Source of the DNA: Bacillus shivajii
Lineage (GTDB): Bacteria; Bacillota; Bacilli; Bacillales; Salisediminibacteriaceae
Length of the DNA stretch: 64,000 nucleotides
NCBI RefSeq assembly: GCF_020519665.1
Contig: NZ_CP084703.1
Span: 2,418,001 to 2,482,000, forward strand
Direction: 5' to 3'
This document shows, one piece after another, positions 17,952 to 27,526 of this stretch (position 1 is its first letter; every line of letters starts with the position of its first letter). A program made the position numbers and the translations under genes. Below the pieces are notes generated by a model, which worked only from the letters and a program-made list of their open reading frames with translations, did not search any database and was not told the origin of the DNA.

Positions 17952-18665
17952 ATGGAATCAACAGTTACGCGAGAAAGTAAAGTACGCGATATCGTCATCC
18001 AAATCCCCCGTTCAGATGAACTATTTAAGAATTATAAAATCGACTTTTGCTGTGGTGGAAACCGCCCTCTTCATGAAGCAATTGCAGAAAAGCAACTAGA
18101 TGAAACGTCCATTCTTTCTGCCCTTTATTCACTAGAAGAAGAAGCAAAAGAGATGAAAGCAAAAGATCAACAAGATTGGATGAGTGAATCCTATCCAGCG
18201 CTGATGGAACACATCGTTCGCAGACACCACGGTTATTTAGTTGAAGAACTTCCTGACCTTAGTTTTTATGTAACAAAAATTTTCCGAGTACACGGTAGCT
18301 CACACCCAGAATTAGAAAAACTTCACCGCCTATTCCATCAATTAAAGATGGAGCTTGAACAACACATGGTAAAAGAGGAGCAAATGGTTTTCCCTGCGAT
18401 TCGAAATTATGCCACTTCACAAAGTGATGCGGACTATAATTATGCCTTACAACGATTAAACGAACTAGAAGCAGAACACGAAGAAGCGGGTTCTCTTCTA
18501 AAGGAAATTAGAGAAACTACTTCTGATTTTACACTGCCACCGGGGGCTTGTACAACATATAAAATGACATTTAAGCGTCTTGAAGAACTAGAATCAGATA
18601 TGTTCCAGCACGTTCACCTAGAAAACAACGTTTTATTCCCAAGACTTCAAAACGAAACTGCATAA
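17952..18665 (+). CDS. ric: iron-sulfur cluster repair di-iron protein Ric (ScdA/YtfE family)
   Basis: Repairs iron-sulfur proteins damaged by nitric oxide or oxidants. Residues 1-60 are the ScdA_N domain with the Cys33-Cys34 pair in DFCCGG. The hemerythrin-like domain follows with metal ligands such as His87, His92, His138 and Glu142 (QHMVKEEQ) and later EHEEAG and QHVHLENN. ATG at 17952 has GGAGG 8 nt upstream and gives 237 residues; the open frame upstream is merely MITE sequence. Likely oxygen- or NO-regulated, as elsewhere in Bacillales. Confidence 0.9.
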   Translation: MESTVTRESKVRDIVIQIPRSDELFKNYKIDFCCGGNRPLHEAIAEKQLDETSILSALYSLEEEAKEMKAKDQQDWMSESYPALMEHIVRRHHGYLVEELPDLSFYVTKIFRVHGSSHPELEKLHRLFHQLKMELEQHMVKEEQMVFPAIRNYATSQSDADYNYALQRLNELEAEHEEAGSLLKEIRETTSDFTLPPGACTTYKMTFKRLEELESDMFQHVHLENNVLFPRLQNETA

Positions 18666-18666
18666 G

Positions 18667-18950
18667 AACAAAAGCGCAAGCGCCTTGTACACGAGCGACA
18701 AGCGCTGGAGGCCCGGCATGAAGAAGTCGCTCAAGACTTCAAATGACGGGGCGAAGCGACCTCGAGCGAAGCTACGTCATTGAGTTTGCTTCCTTGTAGC
18801 TTTGCGACGAGTAAAACGAAGTGACGCAGGAGTCAAGTAGGCGCTTAGCTGTCTCTTCCTCTACCAGCTTTCCTTCGAAGCTTGATCCGTCGAGACAACT
18901 CGAAGTACCTCTGAGAAGTAACGCTCGTCGCTGAAGCTAGACGTAACCAC
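18667..18950. repeat. dispersed GC-rich repeat, family D (GCGCAAGCGCC type)
   Basis: Begins with AAAAGCGCAAGCGCCTTG and contains GACAAGCGCTGGAG, GGGGCGAAGCGACCTCGAGC and, near its end, CGCTGAAGCTAGACG. The composition contrasts with the AT-rich surroundings and the parts are mutually complementary, so the RNA would fold extensively. Shorter relatives share its head or middle at 44161 and 57708. I see no gene in it. Confidence 0.65.
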
Positions 18951-19102
18951 TAGCTAGAAATTTATCCACAAGCACATATTTTATAATTTCCTGGTGTATG
19001 AAATAATAATTTTGTACAAAAAAAGTCCCACTGACTATGCTACGATTGAAGTACTTAACCAAGTTTAACTCAATCACCCACCCACCAAGGAGGTCATAGT
19101 CA

Positions 19103-20461
19103 ATGAGACTACTTAAGAGTAAACAAGGATTAAGAAGAAGTCAATTCGCACAAGAAATTCGAGGGGCTGATTTAGAAAAAGTATTACTTGTTCCCATAGA
19201 TGTATCAAAAGTATTACAAAAATCAATGATCATGAATTATTATGGTGAGGTTATAGATGATCCTTTTTCCTTCATGGTCAATCAAACAGGAATGAACCTT
19301 TTGATTCAAAAGATTGAAAAAGCAAAACAGTACTCACAGGCTGAGCGTGTGTTTGTAGGAATAGAAGCTACCGGTCACTATTATGAAGATATCGTTCGAA
19401 TCCTAACGGATTGTGGATATTCTGTTCACATTATTAATCCTGCTTCTACTAATGAAGAAAGAAAGCAGCACCTTACTTATACGAAAACTGATGATATCGA
19501 TTTGTATTTAATAGCTGAGGTTTTAATTGGGAATAAAGCTACAAATGCAAAACTCTCTAAAGGAGATTACAAACGACTCCAACATCTCACAAGGGCTCGA
19601 AGAAGTGAAATCAATAAGCGTTCTCGGATTAAAACAGAGATACGTACTATGCACGATCATATTTGGCGTGAATATCAAGGTTTCAGCGTATTAGAAAATG
19701 GAAAAGTCAAAACCAAACGAACTTTTAGTGATTTTTGGGGAAAAGCTAGTATGCATTTATTAACCCACTTTCCACATGCGTCTCAAATTTTAGAACTTGG
19801 AGAGGTTGGATTAAAAAGATTGTCGAAAGATCACAATTTAAAAATAAGACAATCAACCATAAAAAAGCTTCTTCACGCTGCTGATGAAAGTGTATCAAAA
19901 TCTTTAGAGGAACTCTCAAGTGAACTTTTCATCTTAAAACAAAAGCTAAGGGATTACGAATGGCATACACAAACCATTCAATCATATGAGTTGGAAATTG
20001 AGCGTATTTTCATTAAGACAGATGGTATGCTTCTCCTTACAGTCCCAGGAATCGGTCTTGTCACTGCAGCCGAAGTCTATTGTGAAATGGGAGATCTTTC
20101 TCATTATTCGAACGCAAACCAAATCATAAAAAAGGCAGGAACCAATCCTACGATTAAACAATCGGGGCCAGATGCCGGCTATTACGGTCATATTTCCAAA
20201 CAAGGAAACGCAAACTTGCGAAGAGCCGTCTATTACGCTGGTCGCTCACTTAGTGTGCATAATGATGCCTTAAAACCTTTCTATTCTCGATTGAAAGAAA
20301 AAGGTAAGAAGACTAAAAAGATATATATTGCTATGGGAAACAAATTCTTAAAGATTGCTTTTGCGATGTTAAAAAATCAGACACCCTTCCAGTGTAAAGA
20401 ACCCAACTTTAACTACGAAAAAGAAGTTATGAAAAAACTTGCTCTACCAATAGCTGCATAA
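19103..20461 (+). CDS. IS110-family transposase
   Basis: A DEDD-type recombinase of 452 residues. The N-terminal RuvC-like part shows Asp33 (VPIDVSK), GIEATG and TDDIDLYLIAE; a coiled linker follows, and the C-terminal Transposase_20 part has TVPGIG, ISKQGNANLRRAVYYAGRSL and KFLKIAFAML. The frame is intact, so the protein may be active. AAGGAGG precedes the ATG. In this family excision and insertion are guided by a non-coding RNA encoded at one end of the element. Confidence 0.9.
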   Translation: MRLLKSKQGLRRSQFAQEIRGADLEKVLLVPIDVSKVLQKSMIMNYYGEVIDDPFSFMVNQTGMNLLIQKIEKAKQYSQAERVFVGIEATGHYYEDIVRILTDCGYSVHIINPASTNEERKQHLTYTKTDDIDLYLIAEVLIGNKATNAKLSKGDYKRLQHLTRARRSEINKRSRIKTEIRTMHDHIWREYQGFSVLENGKVKTKRTFSDFWGKASMHLLTHFPHASQILELGEVGLKRLSKDHNLKIRQSTIKKLLHAADESVSKSLEELSSELFILKQKLRDYEWHTQTIQSYELEIERIFIKTDGMLLLTVPGIGLVTAAEVYCEMGDLSHYSNANQIIKKAGTNPTIKQSGPDAGYYGHISKQGNANLRRAVYYAGRSLSVHNDALKPFYSRLKEKGKKTKKIYIAMGNKFLKIAFAMLKNQTPFQCKEPNFNYEKEVMKKLALPIAA

Positions 20462-20464
20462 TTT

Positions 20465-20685
20465 CACATAAAAAATAGGCACCATTCTTTTGGTTCGAGT
20501 GGAGATCCAATCTATTTTCCTGAGGCCCTGACCTCGAAGTTTAGCTTAATCCCACTCGTCCTGTAAATGCGAATCAGTACGTTAATAAAACATTTTGTAC
20601 TCTATGCCAGAATGCATCAATGCAGAAAAAGAAGCGAGTGTATACCCCATTTCTGAATCAAGAAAGTGGTGCCTATTTCATAAAT
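20465..20685 (+). ncRNA. candidate bridge RNA region of the IS110-family element
   Basis: Between the transposase stop and the right sub-terminal repeat is a non-coding stretch with an outer stem (AATAGGCACC near 20475 pairs with GGTGCCTATT near 20668) enclosing about 180 nt. IS1111-type elements encode their guide RNA on this side of the transposase. The fold and loops were judged by eye only. Confidence 0.4.
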
Positions 20686-20807
20686 AACTTGGTTAATTGT
20701 TACTTGTAAAAAAATCCAATTACAGTAAGTGTGTTTGAGTTACTCAAAATCTTCAAAAAAGTATTTGACATTGTACGCTAAACTACTAGAAAAAGCGATA
20801 AATGACG

Positions 20808-20838
20808 AAAATACGGGAGAATTCTTCCGTATTTTTTC
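20808..20838. terminator. hairpin terminator
   Basis: AAAATACGG and CCGTATTTTTT enclose a 10-nt loop. No gene clearly ends here; it may shield the following promoter from transcription out of the IS element. Confidence 0.6.
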
Positions 20839-20866
20839 TTGACTATTTTTCCTCCATCCGTAAAAT
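20839..20866 (+). promoter_or_regulatory. sigma-A-type promoter
   Basis: TTGACT (20839-20844), a 16-nt spacer and TAAAAT (20861-20866), upstream of the YhjD-like gene. Confidence 0.5.
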
Positions 20867-20916
20867 AATAAGTAGAACAAATGTTCGTTTTTTATTAAAT
20901 GAGGAGGGAAACGCCC

Positions 20917-21297
20917 ATGGCCAAGCTCACTGTTGAAGAAGAGCAATTAAGTGAATCATACATCTTGTGCGAGTTGGCCCGAAAAGTGTTAGAAAAGGAT
21001 TTAAAGAGGTTAGAGCAAGCTCCTTTGAAATTGAAAGACCCTTATGTTCACCTTTTGGAACATACCCTTCAACAGCTCAGCAAAGATTTGTACACGACAA
21101 AAGCGAAAATGAAGAAGCTAGGAATAAAAGTCCAGTTAAACGACCATGATGAAACGTTTTCTGAGTATACAATCTTTTTTCGAGGGTATGTTCTTACCGC
21201 AAAGTATTTAAATGCCCATTTAAAAAACCGAGTGAGTGATCAAATTGCTCATTTATTTACTCCTTCTAAAAATGAAAAAGAACATCCTTTTCATTAA
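20917..21297 (+). CDS. YhjD-like protein of unknown function
   Basis: 126 residues, soluble and helical, with no signal peptide. The pattern KLKDPYVHLLEHT, then a lysine-rich helix, then FSEYTIFFRGY and a final YLNAHLKNRV resembles Bacillus YhjD, whose role is unknown. The start at 20917 is set by GAGGAGGG 9 nt upstream. It has its own promoter and is not in an operon. The family match is from memory and moderate. Confidence 0.6.
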   Translation: MAKLTVEEEQLSESYILCELARKVLEKDLKRLEQAPLKLKDPYVHLLEHTLQQLSKDLYTTKAKMKKLGIKVQLNDHDETFSEYTIFFRGYVLTAKYLNAHLKNRVSDQIAHLFTPSKNEKEHPFH

Positions 21298-21425
21298 CAG
21301 TAAATAAACATGATAAAGAAAATTCGGCGATTGCCGAGCCTACAGACGTTGGGAACTCCGTCGTTTTGCTTATACTTCACACGTGAAAATTTTCTCTACG
21401 TCTAACTCGCTACTTCGCTAAAATA

Positions 21426-22289
21426 TTATCGGTGTAAAAAAGGTTTTATTTTTGAGAAAACATTTGTCGCGGTATGATAAAATAGGTCATCCCATGAAGA
21501 AGATGGAAAATGATCTTGAATAAATTTAATATAAGGCTCCATCTGAACTAACGGCCAGTCCGTCCCAAACATAAACTTTTCATAGTGATCACAAAATGCC
21601 ACAGCATGCTTTAAATGATCAAAAAAGTGTGGTGTGTTCGTAATTCTATTTACTTCCTTCCGATCTCCAACAATCAGACCAGACAGATCGGCGAACATGT
21701 TGCGGTTTTTATATACAACTTCAGCGGCATCAAGCATCCACGGATCTCCAAAATGAGCCATAACAAATGTAACATCACGATGACGGACAGCGACTTCGTC
21801 TAATGTAAGAGGGTGTGCGTATTTTAACAATCCTCTTTCTGAATATGTATCTCCTGTATGAAAAACAACAGGAACATCAAATCCCTTTGCAATTTCATAT
21901 ACAGGCTCATAAACCTTATCGTAAGCATAAAAAGGGTAATAACCTAAATAAATTTTTATTCCTACCGCTTCTGGCTTTAACAGCTCCTTTTCTAACTGTG
22001 ACAACTCTTTTTTTCCTAGACGATAAGGATTAACACCTGGACAGTAAACAATTTTTGGGTCATTCCCCTTAACCATATCTAAACCCATTGGAGTAGGAGG
22101 GAGAGAGTCTGGAAACCCTTCTCCTCCCTCCATTTCACGAAGTCCCATCCCAATACCTAACACAACGTTATTCTCGTTCATTTCTTTATATAAACCTTCA
22201 ACAGAATAATCAATATGTGACAAATGCTTTGCCGTATGCTCAAACGATCCGATATATGATAAGTGAATATGAGCATCAATAATTTTCAT
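21426..22289 (-). CDS. amidohydrolase family protein (metal-dependent TIM barrel)
   Basis: A predicted metal-dependent hydrolase of the amidohydrolase-2 type. The metal ligands are in the expected order: DAHIH at the N-terminus, GIKIYLG (the Lys position), VVFHTGD, VMAHFGDPW and FGTDWP near the C-terminus. The ATG at 22289 follows AGGTGG; an upstream GTG is in frame. It begins 10 nt after the GNAT fusion gene and is surely co-transcribed with it. Substrate unknown. Confidence 0.82.
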   Translation of the reverse strand: MKIIDAHIHLSYIGSFEHTAKHLSHIDYSVEGLYKEMNENNVVLGIGMGLREMEGGEGFPDSLPPTPMGLDMVKGNDPKIVYCPGVNPYRLGKKELSQLEKELLKPEAVGIKIYLGYYPFYAYDKVYEPVYEIAKGFDVPVVFHTGDTYSERGLLKYAHPLTLDEVAVRHRDVTFVMAHFGDPWMLDAAEVVYKNRNMFADLSGLIVGDRKEVNRITNTPHFFDHLKHAVAFCDHYEKFMFGTDWPLVQMEPYIKFIQDHFPSSSWDDLFYHTATNVFSKIKPFLHR

Positions 22290-22299
22290 CGTTCCCACC

Positions 22300-25200
22300 T
22301 CACTCGCTTCGATAAAAGCGAATTGTCCTTAAAACTTCCAGTTCATCTAGTTGATGCATGTTCTCTGAGAAAAGGAAAAAGTGCGGAGAAGTCATCGTAG
22401 ACCGTCCATTTTTGACATACAATGGCTGCTGCATCCCGATACAAACAACTTCACGATTCATGTACACTTCTAAATTATCCAATTCATTATTCGGAATAAA
22501 GTGCAACTTTTCCTGACTTCCTTTTTGAGTAAACGTCGCATAGTCCAACCCGAAATGATGAGCTTCATGATGATGATGGACAAATGCCTCCTCATTTTTA
22601 CCATTAACATAAGCGGTAATATCCCCACGCTTGTTACCGGTATATAAATTAAACATACTCGTTTGCGTTGTTCCGTGGAAATCATACCCTATATTCTGCT
22701 CGACCTCAGTAAAAGTCGCTAATACAGGAATACCCGCTCGAGTTGCTACGTACTGATGAAACACAATTCCATCATATAATGCGTGGTCCTTAATCACTGT
22801 AGACATTTTTAATCCGTCCCACACTTCTCCATGTGAGTCAGTAAGCTTAACAAACTGGCACGTTGACGAAGAATCTATTATTGTACGTTGTAAAAGTTGA
22901 CGAAGTGAATAATTAATACCACCGATCCATGGATTCCACCAAGATTTCGCTGATGGCGTTGGAAAGGAGCTATCAAGCCACTCCGTCCCCCCTACTTTTA
23001 ATGAATAAAACGATGGATAAAACGCTGGAGAACCTTTTACAGAAATATAACCATTATCCAATGTGTAAACTTCCTCACCCTGTTCAACAACGATACCCTT
23101 TCTAACTTCTCCATCAATTTGTACCGGAAAAACGAGCAAGTCTTTCTCGACAACTTGGCTAGATAGCATTCCCGATAAACGATAGCGCTGAATTCGACGT
23201 ACACCGTTTGAATCAACAGAAATATTCGTCTCCCAACTGTGCCACGTTTCAGATTCAGACTTTTCAAATGTAGCGATCGTTTCCTCTTTATCATCAGTTA
23301 TTTGCAAGCTCGTTTCAGCCGATTGGTTAACAAATGGAGAAAAAGTAATCACTGTATCCTCACTTACAAAAGGGTAGCCATCTTTCGGTTGAAAAGGTAA
23401 AGGAAGCGCTACCGTTGGTTTTTCGATCACTTGCTTTTTTAATGAAAATTCTTTTACTTCTTGTATTGTTGAAAATACATTTAAACCAAAGAATATCTTT
23501 GAAGTTGATACAACACTTCCACTGTCTATATTTTCCCATGTTTCATCAAAATACATCATATGCCACGTATGAAAATGAAGCCGACTATTCCCTTCCCAGA
23601 TTAAGACTGCATTATATTCTTTCTCTTTTGTAAACAGCCAATTTTCAGACAATTTATTTTCATCCCATGCATTTACTTCATGGTAATACGTCCCTTCGTT
23701 AAAAATCGTCTTCCCTGCATAAGGTAGATACGTATTTGCTAATGAATAAGTCAGTGGTAAATTTACATGGAGCTCTTCAACCATCTCTTCTCCGCGATTT
23801 TCAATGAGGTAATGCTGACTCATTAAACCTTCACTAGACAATTCAATGACTCGATGCAAAGTAATATTAGGAAAATCTCTAGAAGAATAGCTTACTTTCA
23901 TACCAACAGTCTGCCCATCTATAAAGAAATGGACGTTATTAGGTTTTTTCATCGAAAATTCTTCAGAAAACGGCTTTCCTAGCTTAGGATAAAAGAACAG
24001 ATGATCACTTTCATTTTTTCTTCCTCGCTCATATAGTAATTGATTATTCACCTTTTTCATCGCAACATGTGTAACACCATTGAACAAGTGGTAATAATCT
24101 GGACACTCTCCATAAATATTTGCACTTAAAGTATTGAATGGCAATGCGATATGTGTCTTAAAATCAACCGATTCTCCTTCTTCAGTGACTACTTTGACCG
24201 TTATTTTTTCACTATAAAAGCAAGCAGATAATACATCCGCTGAAAACGATATCGTTTTCTTTTCTTTCGCTTGCAAGTCAGTATCTAAGCTAGCACCATG
24301 AAAGTGAATACAGTCATGATCTGGGAGTTGTAAAGATACATTGATGTTTGTATCAAAGTGATTTTCAAGCTTCAAGAAAACCGTTTCAGTTGCTTTGTCA
24401 AAACTCATCCTCCCATTTACATAACTATTTATGGAAACCGGCTCTTTCGGTAATATCCCTAGTTGTAATGGGATGACCTCTCCGTTAATCGTGACAGCAG
24501 CGCCTACAGTCGGGTGCGTTCGTTTTGAGTCTTGCTTTTCTTCTGTCGAGTGAATAAAAAAAGAACCTTCCATATTTGCGCAATCTGCTATTACTTTTTG
24601 AGACGGAAGATCGATATCAATCTGTTCATTGCTAAGAGGACTAACATTCACTGCCATCTGTTCCGACGTTTTATTTCGTACTTTTACATAAACCGGATAC
24701 GACTTACCGAAAACATTTTGATGTTGATCAACCTCTAACTTTACCGAATAGTCATTCGTTTCAATTTCACAGATTCCCCGACCGGATTTTTCAAAGGTTA
24801 CTTTTAAATTTTGACCATCTTTTTCCCAGTAATAGTGGTAAAAATCAAAACCATTTCTTGTTTCCCCATCTGGTTCAACGAGGATTTCACGCTGACTATC
24901 TTTATACCAGTCCGCTTTTTCAAAAAAGTGTTGAAAGGCTGGTTGTGTTAATACTGTTGGAAGGAAGTTCATTAAGTGGACCGAGTCGTCCCTGTTCTCC
25001 CAAAAGAAGCCACACTTTTTATATAAGGGAACAGCCTTTGTGTTACCAGGCCAAGTATATAAATCGAGGCGTGGCCATTTTCGATTTATTGTTTCCTCAA
25101 GGGCTCTTAGAAGAAGCTTTTTACCAATCTTTTTGCCATGATAATCCGGACGCACATTTAATAGTGGAATATAAAGCGCACCTTTATCTTCTCTATATTC

Positions 25201-25413
25201 AGAGAGACCACAATAACCAACGGCTTCATCTCCAACCATCGCAATGTACGTACATAAGTTCGTTGAGTTTCCTTCTTGTGATTGCACATGATCACTCGTC
25301 TTAACATCAGCATGCCCACCCCAGCCGTCTCTACTTTCATTCCACATATGAGCGACGGCTTCTGCTAATTCAGGTTTATACTTTACGATTTTTACTTCAC
25401 TTGTTAATTTCAT
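22300..25413 (-). CDS. GNAT acetyltransferase fused to a very large beta-rich C-terminal region
   Basis: Residues 1-150 are a GNAT N-acetyltransferase: the acetyl-CoA loop is RPDYHGKKIGKKLL and the last strand carries VPLYKKCGF. The remaining 880 or so residues are beta-rich, with many aromatic and polar strands and no signal peptide, repeats or membrane segments. Parts such as NVRPLTY-like strands and WLDSSFPTP suggest a carbohydrate-related or galactose-mutarotase-like fold, but I cannot identify it. Length 1037 is several times a normal GNAT protein. It forms an operon with the amidohydrolase, so the two may act on the same amide or amino sugar. Confidence 0.65.
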   Translation of the reverse strand: MKLTSEVKIVKYKPELAEAVAHMWNESRDGWGGHADVKTSDHVQSQEGNSTNLCTYIAMVGDEAVGYCGLSEYREDKGALYIPLLNVRPDYHGKKIGKKLLLRALEETINRKWPRLDLYTWPGNTKAVPLYKKCGFFWENRDDSVHLMNFLPTVLTQPAFQHFFEKADWYKDSQREILVEPDGETRNGFDFYHYYWEKDGQNLKVTFEKSGRGICEIETNDYSVKLEVDQHQNVFGKSYPVYVKVRNKTSEQMAVNVSPLSNEQIDIDLPSQKVIADCANMEGSFFIHSTEEKQDSKRTHPTVGAAVTINGEVIPLQLGILPKEPVSINSYVNGRMSFDKATETVFLKLENHFDTNINVSLQLPDHDCIHFHGASLDTDLQAKEKKTISFSADVLSACFYSEKITVKVVTEEGESVDFKTHIALPFNTLSANIYGECPDYYHLFNGVTHVAMKKVNNQLLYERGRKNESDHLFFYPKLGKPFSEEFSMKKPNNVHFFIDGQTVGMKVSYSSRDFPNITLHRVIELSSEGLMSQHYLIENRGEEMVEELHVNLPLTYSLANTYLPYAGKTIFNEGTYYHEVNAWDENKLSENWLFTKEKEYNAVLIWEGNSRLHFHTWHMMYFDETWENIDSGSVVSTSKIFFGLNVFSTIQEVKEFSLKKQVIEKPTVALPLPFQPKDGYPFVSEDTVITFSPFVNQSAETSLQITDDKEETIATFEKSESETWHSWETNISVDSNGVRRIQRYRLSGMLSSQVVEKDLLVFPVQIDGEVRKGIVVEQGEEVYTLDNGYISVKGSPAFYPSFYSLKVGGTEWLDSSFPTPSAKSWWNPWIGGINYSLRQLLQRTIIDSSSTCQFVKLTDSHGEVWDGLKMSTVIKDHALYDGIVFHQYVATRAGIPVLATFTEVEQNIGYDFHGTTQTSMFNLYTGNKRGDITAYVNGKNEEAFVHHHHEAHHFGLDYATFTQKGSQEKLHFIPNNELDNLEVYMNREVVCIGMQQPLYVKNGRSTMTSPHFFLFSENMHQLDELEVLRTIRFYRSE

Positions 25414-25569
25414 GTTTATTCCTATCTCCCCTCCGCACCAACTGTTATGTAAGGTGATTTCATATAAAAATTACAAGCTTTCCAAACAAACTTTCCTGAA
25501 AATAAGCAATGTCTGCTTCGGACGATCCGGAGCCTCAAACACTAGCAGAGCCTTTAATAAAAAGGCCTT

Positions 25570-25602
25570 AAAAGAACGCCTCCAAATATAGAAGACGTTC
25601 GT
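25570..25602 (-). terminator. probable terminator of the YwpF-like gene
   Basis: Imperfect stem GAACGTCTTC / GAGGCGTTC followed, on the minus strand, by TTTTAAGG and further T residues. Confidence 0.5.
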
Positions 25603-25606
25603 AAGT

Positions 25607-26116
25607 TTATTTTGAATCAGAATCGTAATATCCTTCTTCTTTTGCTTGTTCATATGCATTCGTTAAAATACCTTGGATTGCTTGCCCTCTATCTTTTTTG
25701 CGGCGCTTAAACTCTTCATAAAGTTCTTCACCAGAATACCCTTCTTCTACTAAGTTCTTAAGTAACATATCTGAGAGGTCATCCTTTTTCGCAACAATCA
25801 CTCCGTCTAAATGGATACTTAAATGTTCTTGTAGTTCATGAATTGATTTTACTTGGCAAACGAGTGTTGCCGGATCATTTGTCTTCTTCGTTATCGTTAC
25901 TTCAGCCATGAACGTCTGGTTTGATTGATAATAATCCTCAAAATATTCCTTCCATTCAGGTGTTACGACAGCTTCAATAAGCCAGTTTTTCTTTGCTTCT
26001 TCTTTATTAATAATTAGCCCCTCAACAAGTGGGATTTGTTTTCCTTTTATCTCACTTTGTTCTTCGTGTTCATCATCAAACAAAATGGCTAATGAACAGA
26101 GCTTAAATGTTTTCAT
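25607..26116 (-). CDS. YwpF-like protein
   Basis: 169 residues, soluble. The start MKTFKLCSLAIL and the later segments LVEGLIINKEE, WLIEAVV, VTITKKTNDPATL and HLSIHLDG match Bacillus YwpF, a small family of unknown function. The C-terminal 60 residues (DDLSDMLLKNLVEEGYSGEEL onwards) form an additional acidic helical tail. AGGAGG lies 9 nt before the ATG at 26116; the open frame continues 34 codons upstream only because it runs into a short MITE. Confidence 0.65.
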   Translation of the reverse strand: MKTFKLCSLAILFDDEHEEQSEIKGKQIPLVEGLIINKEEAKKNWLIEAVVTPEWKEYFEDYYQSNQTFMAEVTITKKTNDPATLVCQVKSIHELQEHLSIHLDGVIVAKKDDLSDMLLKNLVEEGYSGEELYEEFKRRKKDRGQAIQGILTNAYEQAKEEGYYDSDSK

Positions 26117-26200
26117 CGTGAACAACCTCCTGCAGTTTCCTAACTTGTAACCCTTATCAATATAATTCGTCATACTTGAGAAAATACCTTCTTCAAATAA

Positions 26201-26266
26201 GGCTGTTTTCGTAAACAATGCTGTATCAAACTGTCTAACTATACAACAAAGTATACGAAAACTGCC
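26201..26266. repeat. MITE-like element, family A (66-bp minimal copy)
   Basis: The ends GGCTGTTTTCGTAAAC and, inverted, GGCAGTTTTCGTATAC match at 14 of 16 positions and little else remains between them. It lies in the leader of the YwpF-like gene. No target duplication can be recognised. Confidence 0.65.
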
Positions 26267-26274
26267 ATTTCATA

Positions 26275-27264
26275 CTAGTAGATGAAAGTAGCTAACCAAT
26301 AATAATACGGGATTCCAATAATTAGATTAAACGGAAGCGTTAAACCTAACGAGGTACCAATATAAATTCCCGAATTTGCCTTAGGTATCGAATGACTGAC
26401 TGCTGCAGGCGCAGCAATATAAGAAGCACTCCCCGTTAAAAAGGCGAGGGTTACTGCTCCACCTAGTGAGAGACCAATCAGATATCCAGCAAATATTCCG
26501 ACCGTACCTCCTATGACTGGTAGTAAAAAGGCAAATAGAAGTGAAGTCACCTTTATGCTTTCCATTTCTCGTATACTTTGAGTCGCTACCATTCCCATAT
26601 GTAATAAGAAAATACATAGAATACCGTAAAATAAATCTCCGAAAAATGGACTAATCTGTGCAATCCCATCTTCATGAGCGACTAATCCTATAAAAATACC
26701 ACCTAAAAGTAAAAAGATACTTTTACCAAAGAAGGCTTCCTTAAGAACATGATTAAGATTTGAATCATCAGTCAGCGAAGTATCACCGTATCTTTGAGAA
26801 TATATTTTATATATAACAATTGCGAGGATAATAGCCGGACCTTCCATGATAACAAGAACGGCTGACATATAAGCTTCATAATACACACCAACTTTATCTA
26901 AAAAAGCAATTCCCGCAATAAACGTAACCGCACTTACAGAACCATAGTGTCCAGCAATCGCTAAAGAGTTTGTAACTGATAATTTAAACAAGTATTTAAC
27001 TACTATGTATGAAATCCCAAACATTAAAACACTCAAGAAAACCGCTGTAATGATCGTTGGAATCATTTCCACTAACGTCACATTTCGTAATTCTGTACCA
27101 CCTTTTATTCCAATTGTTAAAAGAATGATCATTGTATAGCCAGTATATACAGCATCTGGTACTTTCAAGTCAGAGTTAACAAGAACAGCAATAATTCCAA
27201 TAAGAAAAAATAAAACCATCGGTGATAACAAATTCATATAAACGATATCAAAAATTAAATCCAT
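26275..27264 (-). CDS. SbtA-family sodium-dependent bicarbonate permease
   Basis: A ten-helix membrane protein of 329 residues. Diagnostic segments of the SbtA family (formerly DUF897) are GHYGSVSAVTF in the first half and GSASYIAAPAAV with SLGLTLPFN in the second, forming two inverted halves around a hydrophilic loop at about 155-175. SbtA imports bicarbonate with sodium. In a heterotroph this could serve carboxylations or pH balance. No SbtB-like regulator lies beside it. AAAGGA is 9 nt before the ATG. Confidence 0.85.
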   Translation of the reverse strand: MDLIFDIVYMNLLSPMVLFFLIGIIAVLVNSDLKVPDAVYTGYTMIILLTIGIKGGTELRNVTLVEMIPTIITAVFLSVLMFGISYIVVKYLFKLSVTNSLAIAGHYGSVSAVTFIAGIAFLDKVGVYYEAYMSAVLVIMEGPAIILAIVIYKIYSQRYGDTSLTDDSNLNHVLKEAFFGKSIFLLLGGIFIGLVAHEDGIAQISPFFGDLFYGILCIFLLHMGMVATQSIREMESIKVTSLLFAFLLPVIGGTVGIFAGYLIGLSLGGAVTLAFLTGSASYIAAPAAVSHSIPKANSGIYIGTSLGLTLPFNLIIGIPYYYWLATFIY

Positions 27265-27308
27265 ACGCCTCTATCCTTTGCTATATATTTTATATTTTTT
27301 CATTTACT

Positions 27309-27526
27309 GAATCAATTTCATAACTCAAAATATGATGTGATATTCCGCATGATGAATGTGAACTTCACTTCAGACGGACGCTTTCCCGAGGGCTTGTCTT
27401 CAGCTAACTTAGGCTCGACAACTCTTCGCCTAAGTGGATCTTCAGACTGCGATCCTCCGAGAGTCGCCGTCTTTTGTTACGTTCACTTGTTTCATTGCGC
27501 AAAAAACGTAATTAGGAAATTGATTC
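27309..27526. repeat. MITE-like element, family B (copy 3) with nested GC-rich cassette
   Basis: Bounded by GAATCAATTTCATAACTC and, inverted, GAATCAATTTCCTAATTAC. The left arm with GTGAACTTCACTTC is shared with the copies at 361, 17715 and 53331. From about 27373 to 27475 it holds a GC-rich cassette (GACGGACGCTTTCCC at the start, CCTCCGAGAGTCGCCGTC at the end). The rest of 27265-27718 holds only a TATAAT-like box near 27669. Confidence 0.75.

Larger units (their letters stand above)
19055..20696 (+). mobile_element. IS110-family insertion sequence (IS1111-like)
   Basis: The transposase at 19103 is flanked by inverted repeats TTAACCAAGTT (19055-19065) and AACTTGGTTAA (20686-20696). Sub-terminal inverted repeats of this kind mark the IS1111 group, so the true ends lie a few bases outside. 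About 235 bp of non-coding sequence follow the transposase, against about 50 bp before it. There is no target duplication to judge the ends by, which is normal for this family. Confidence 0.7.
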
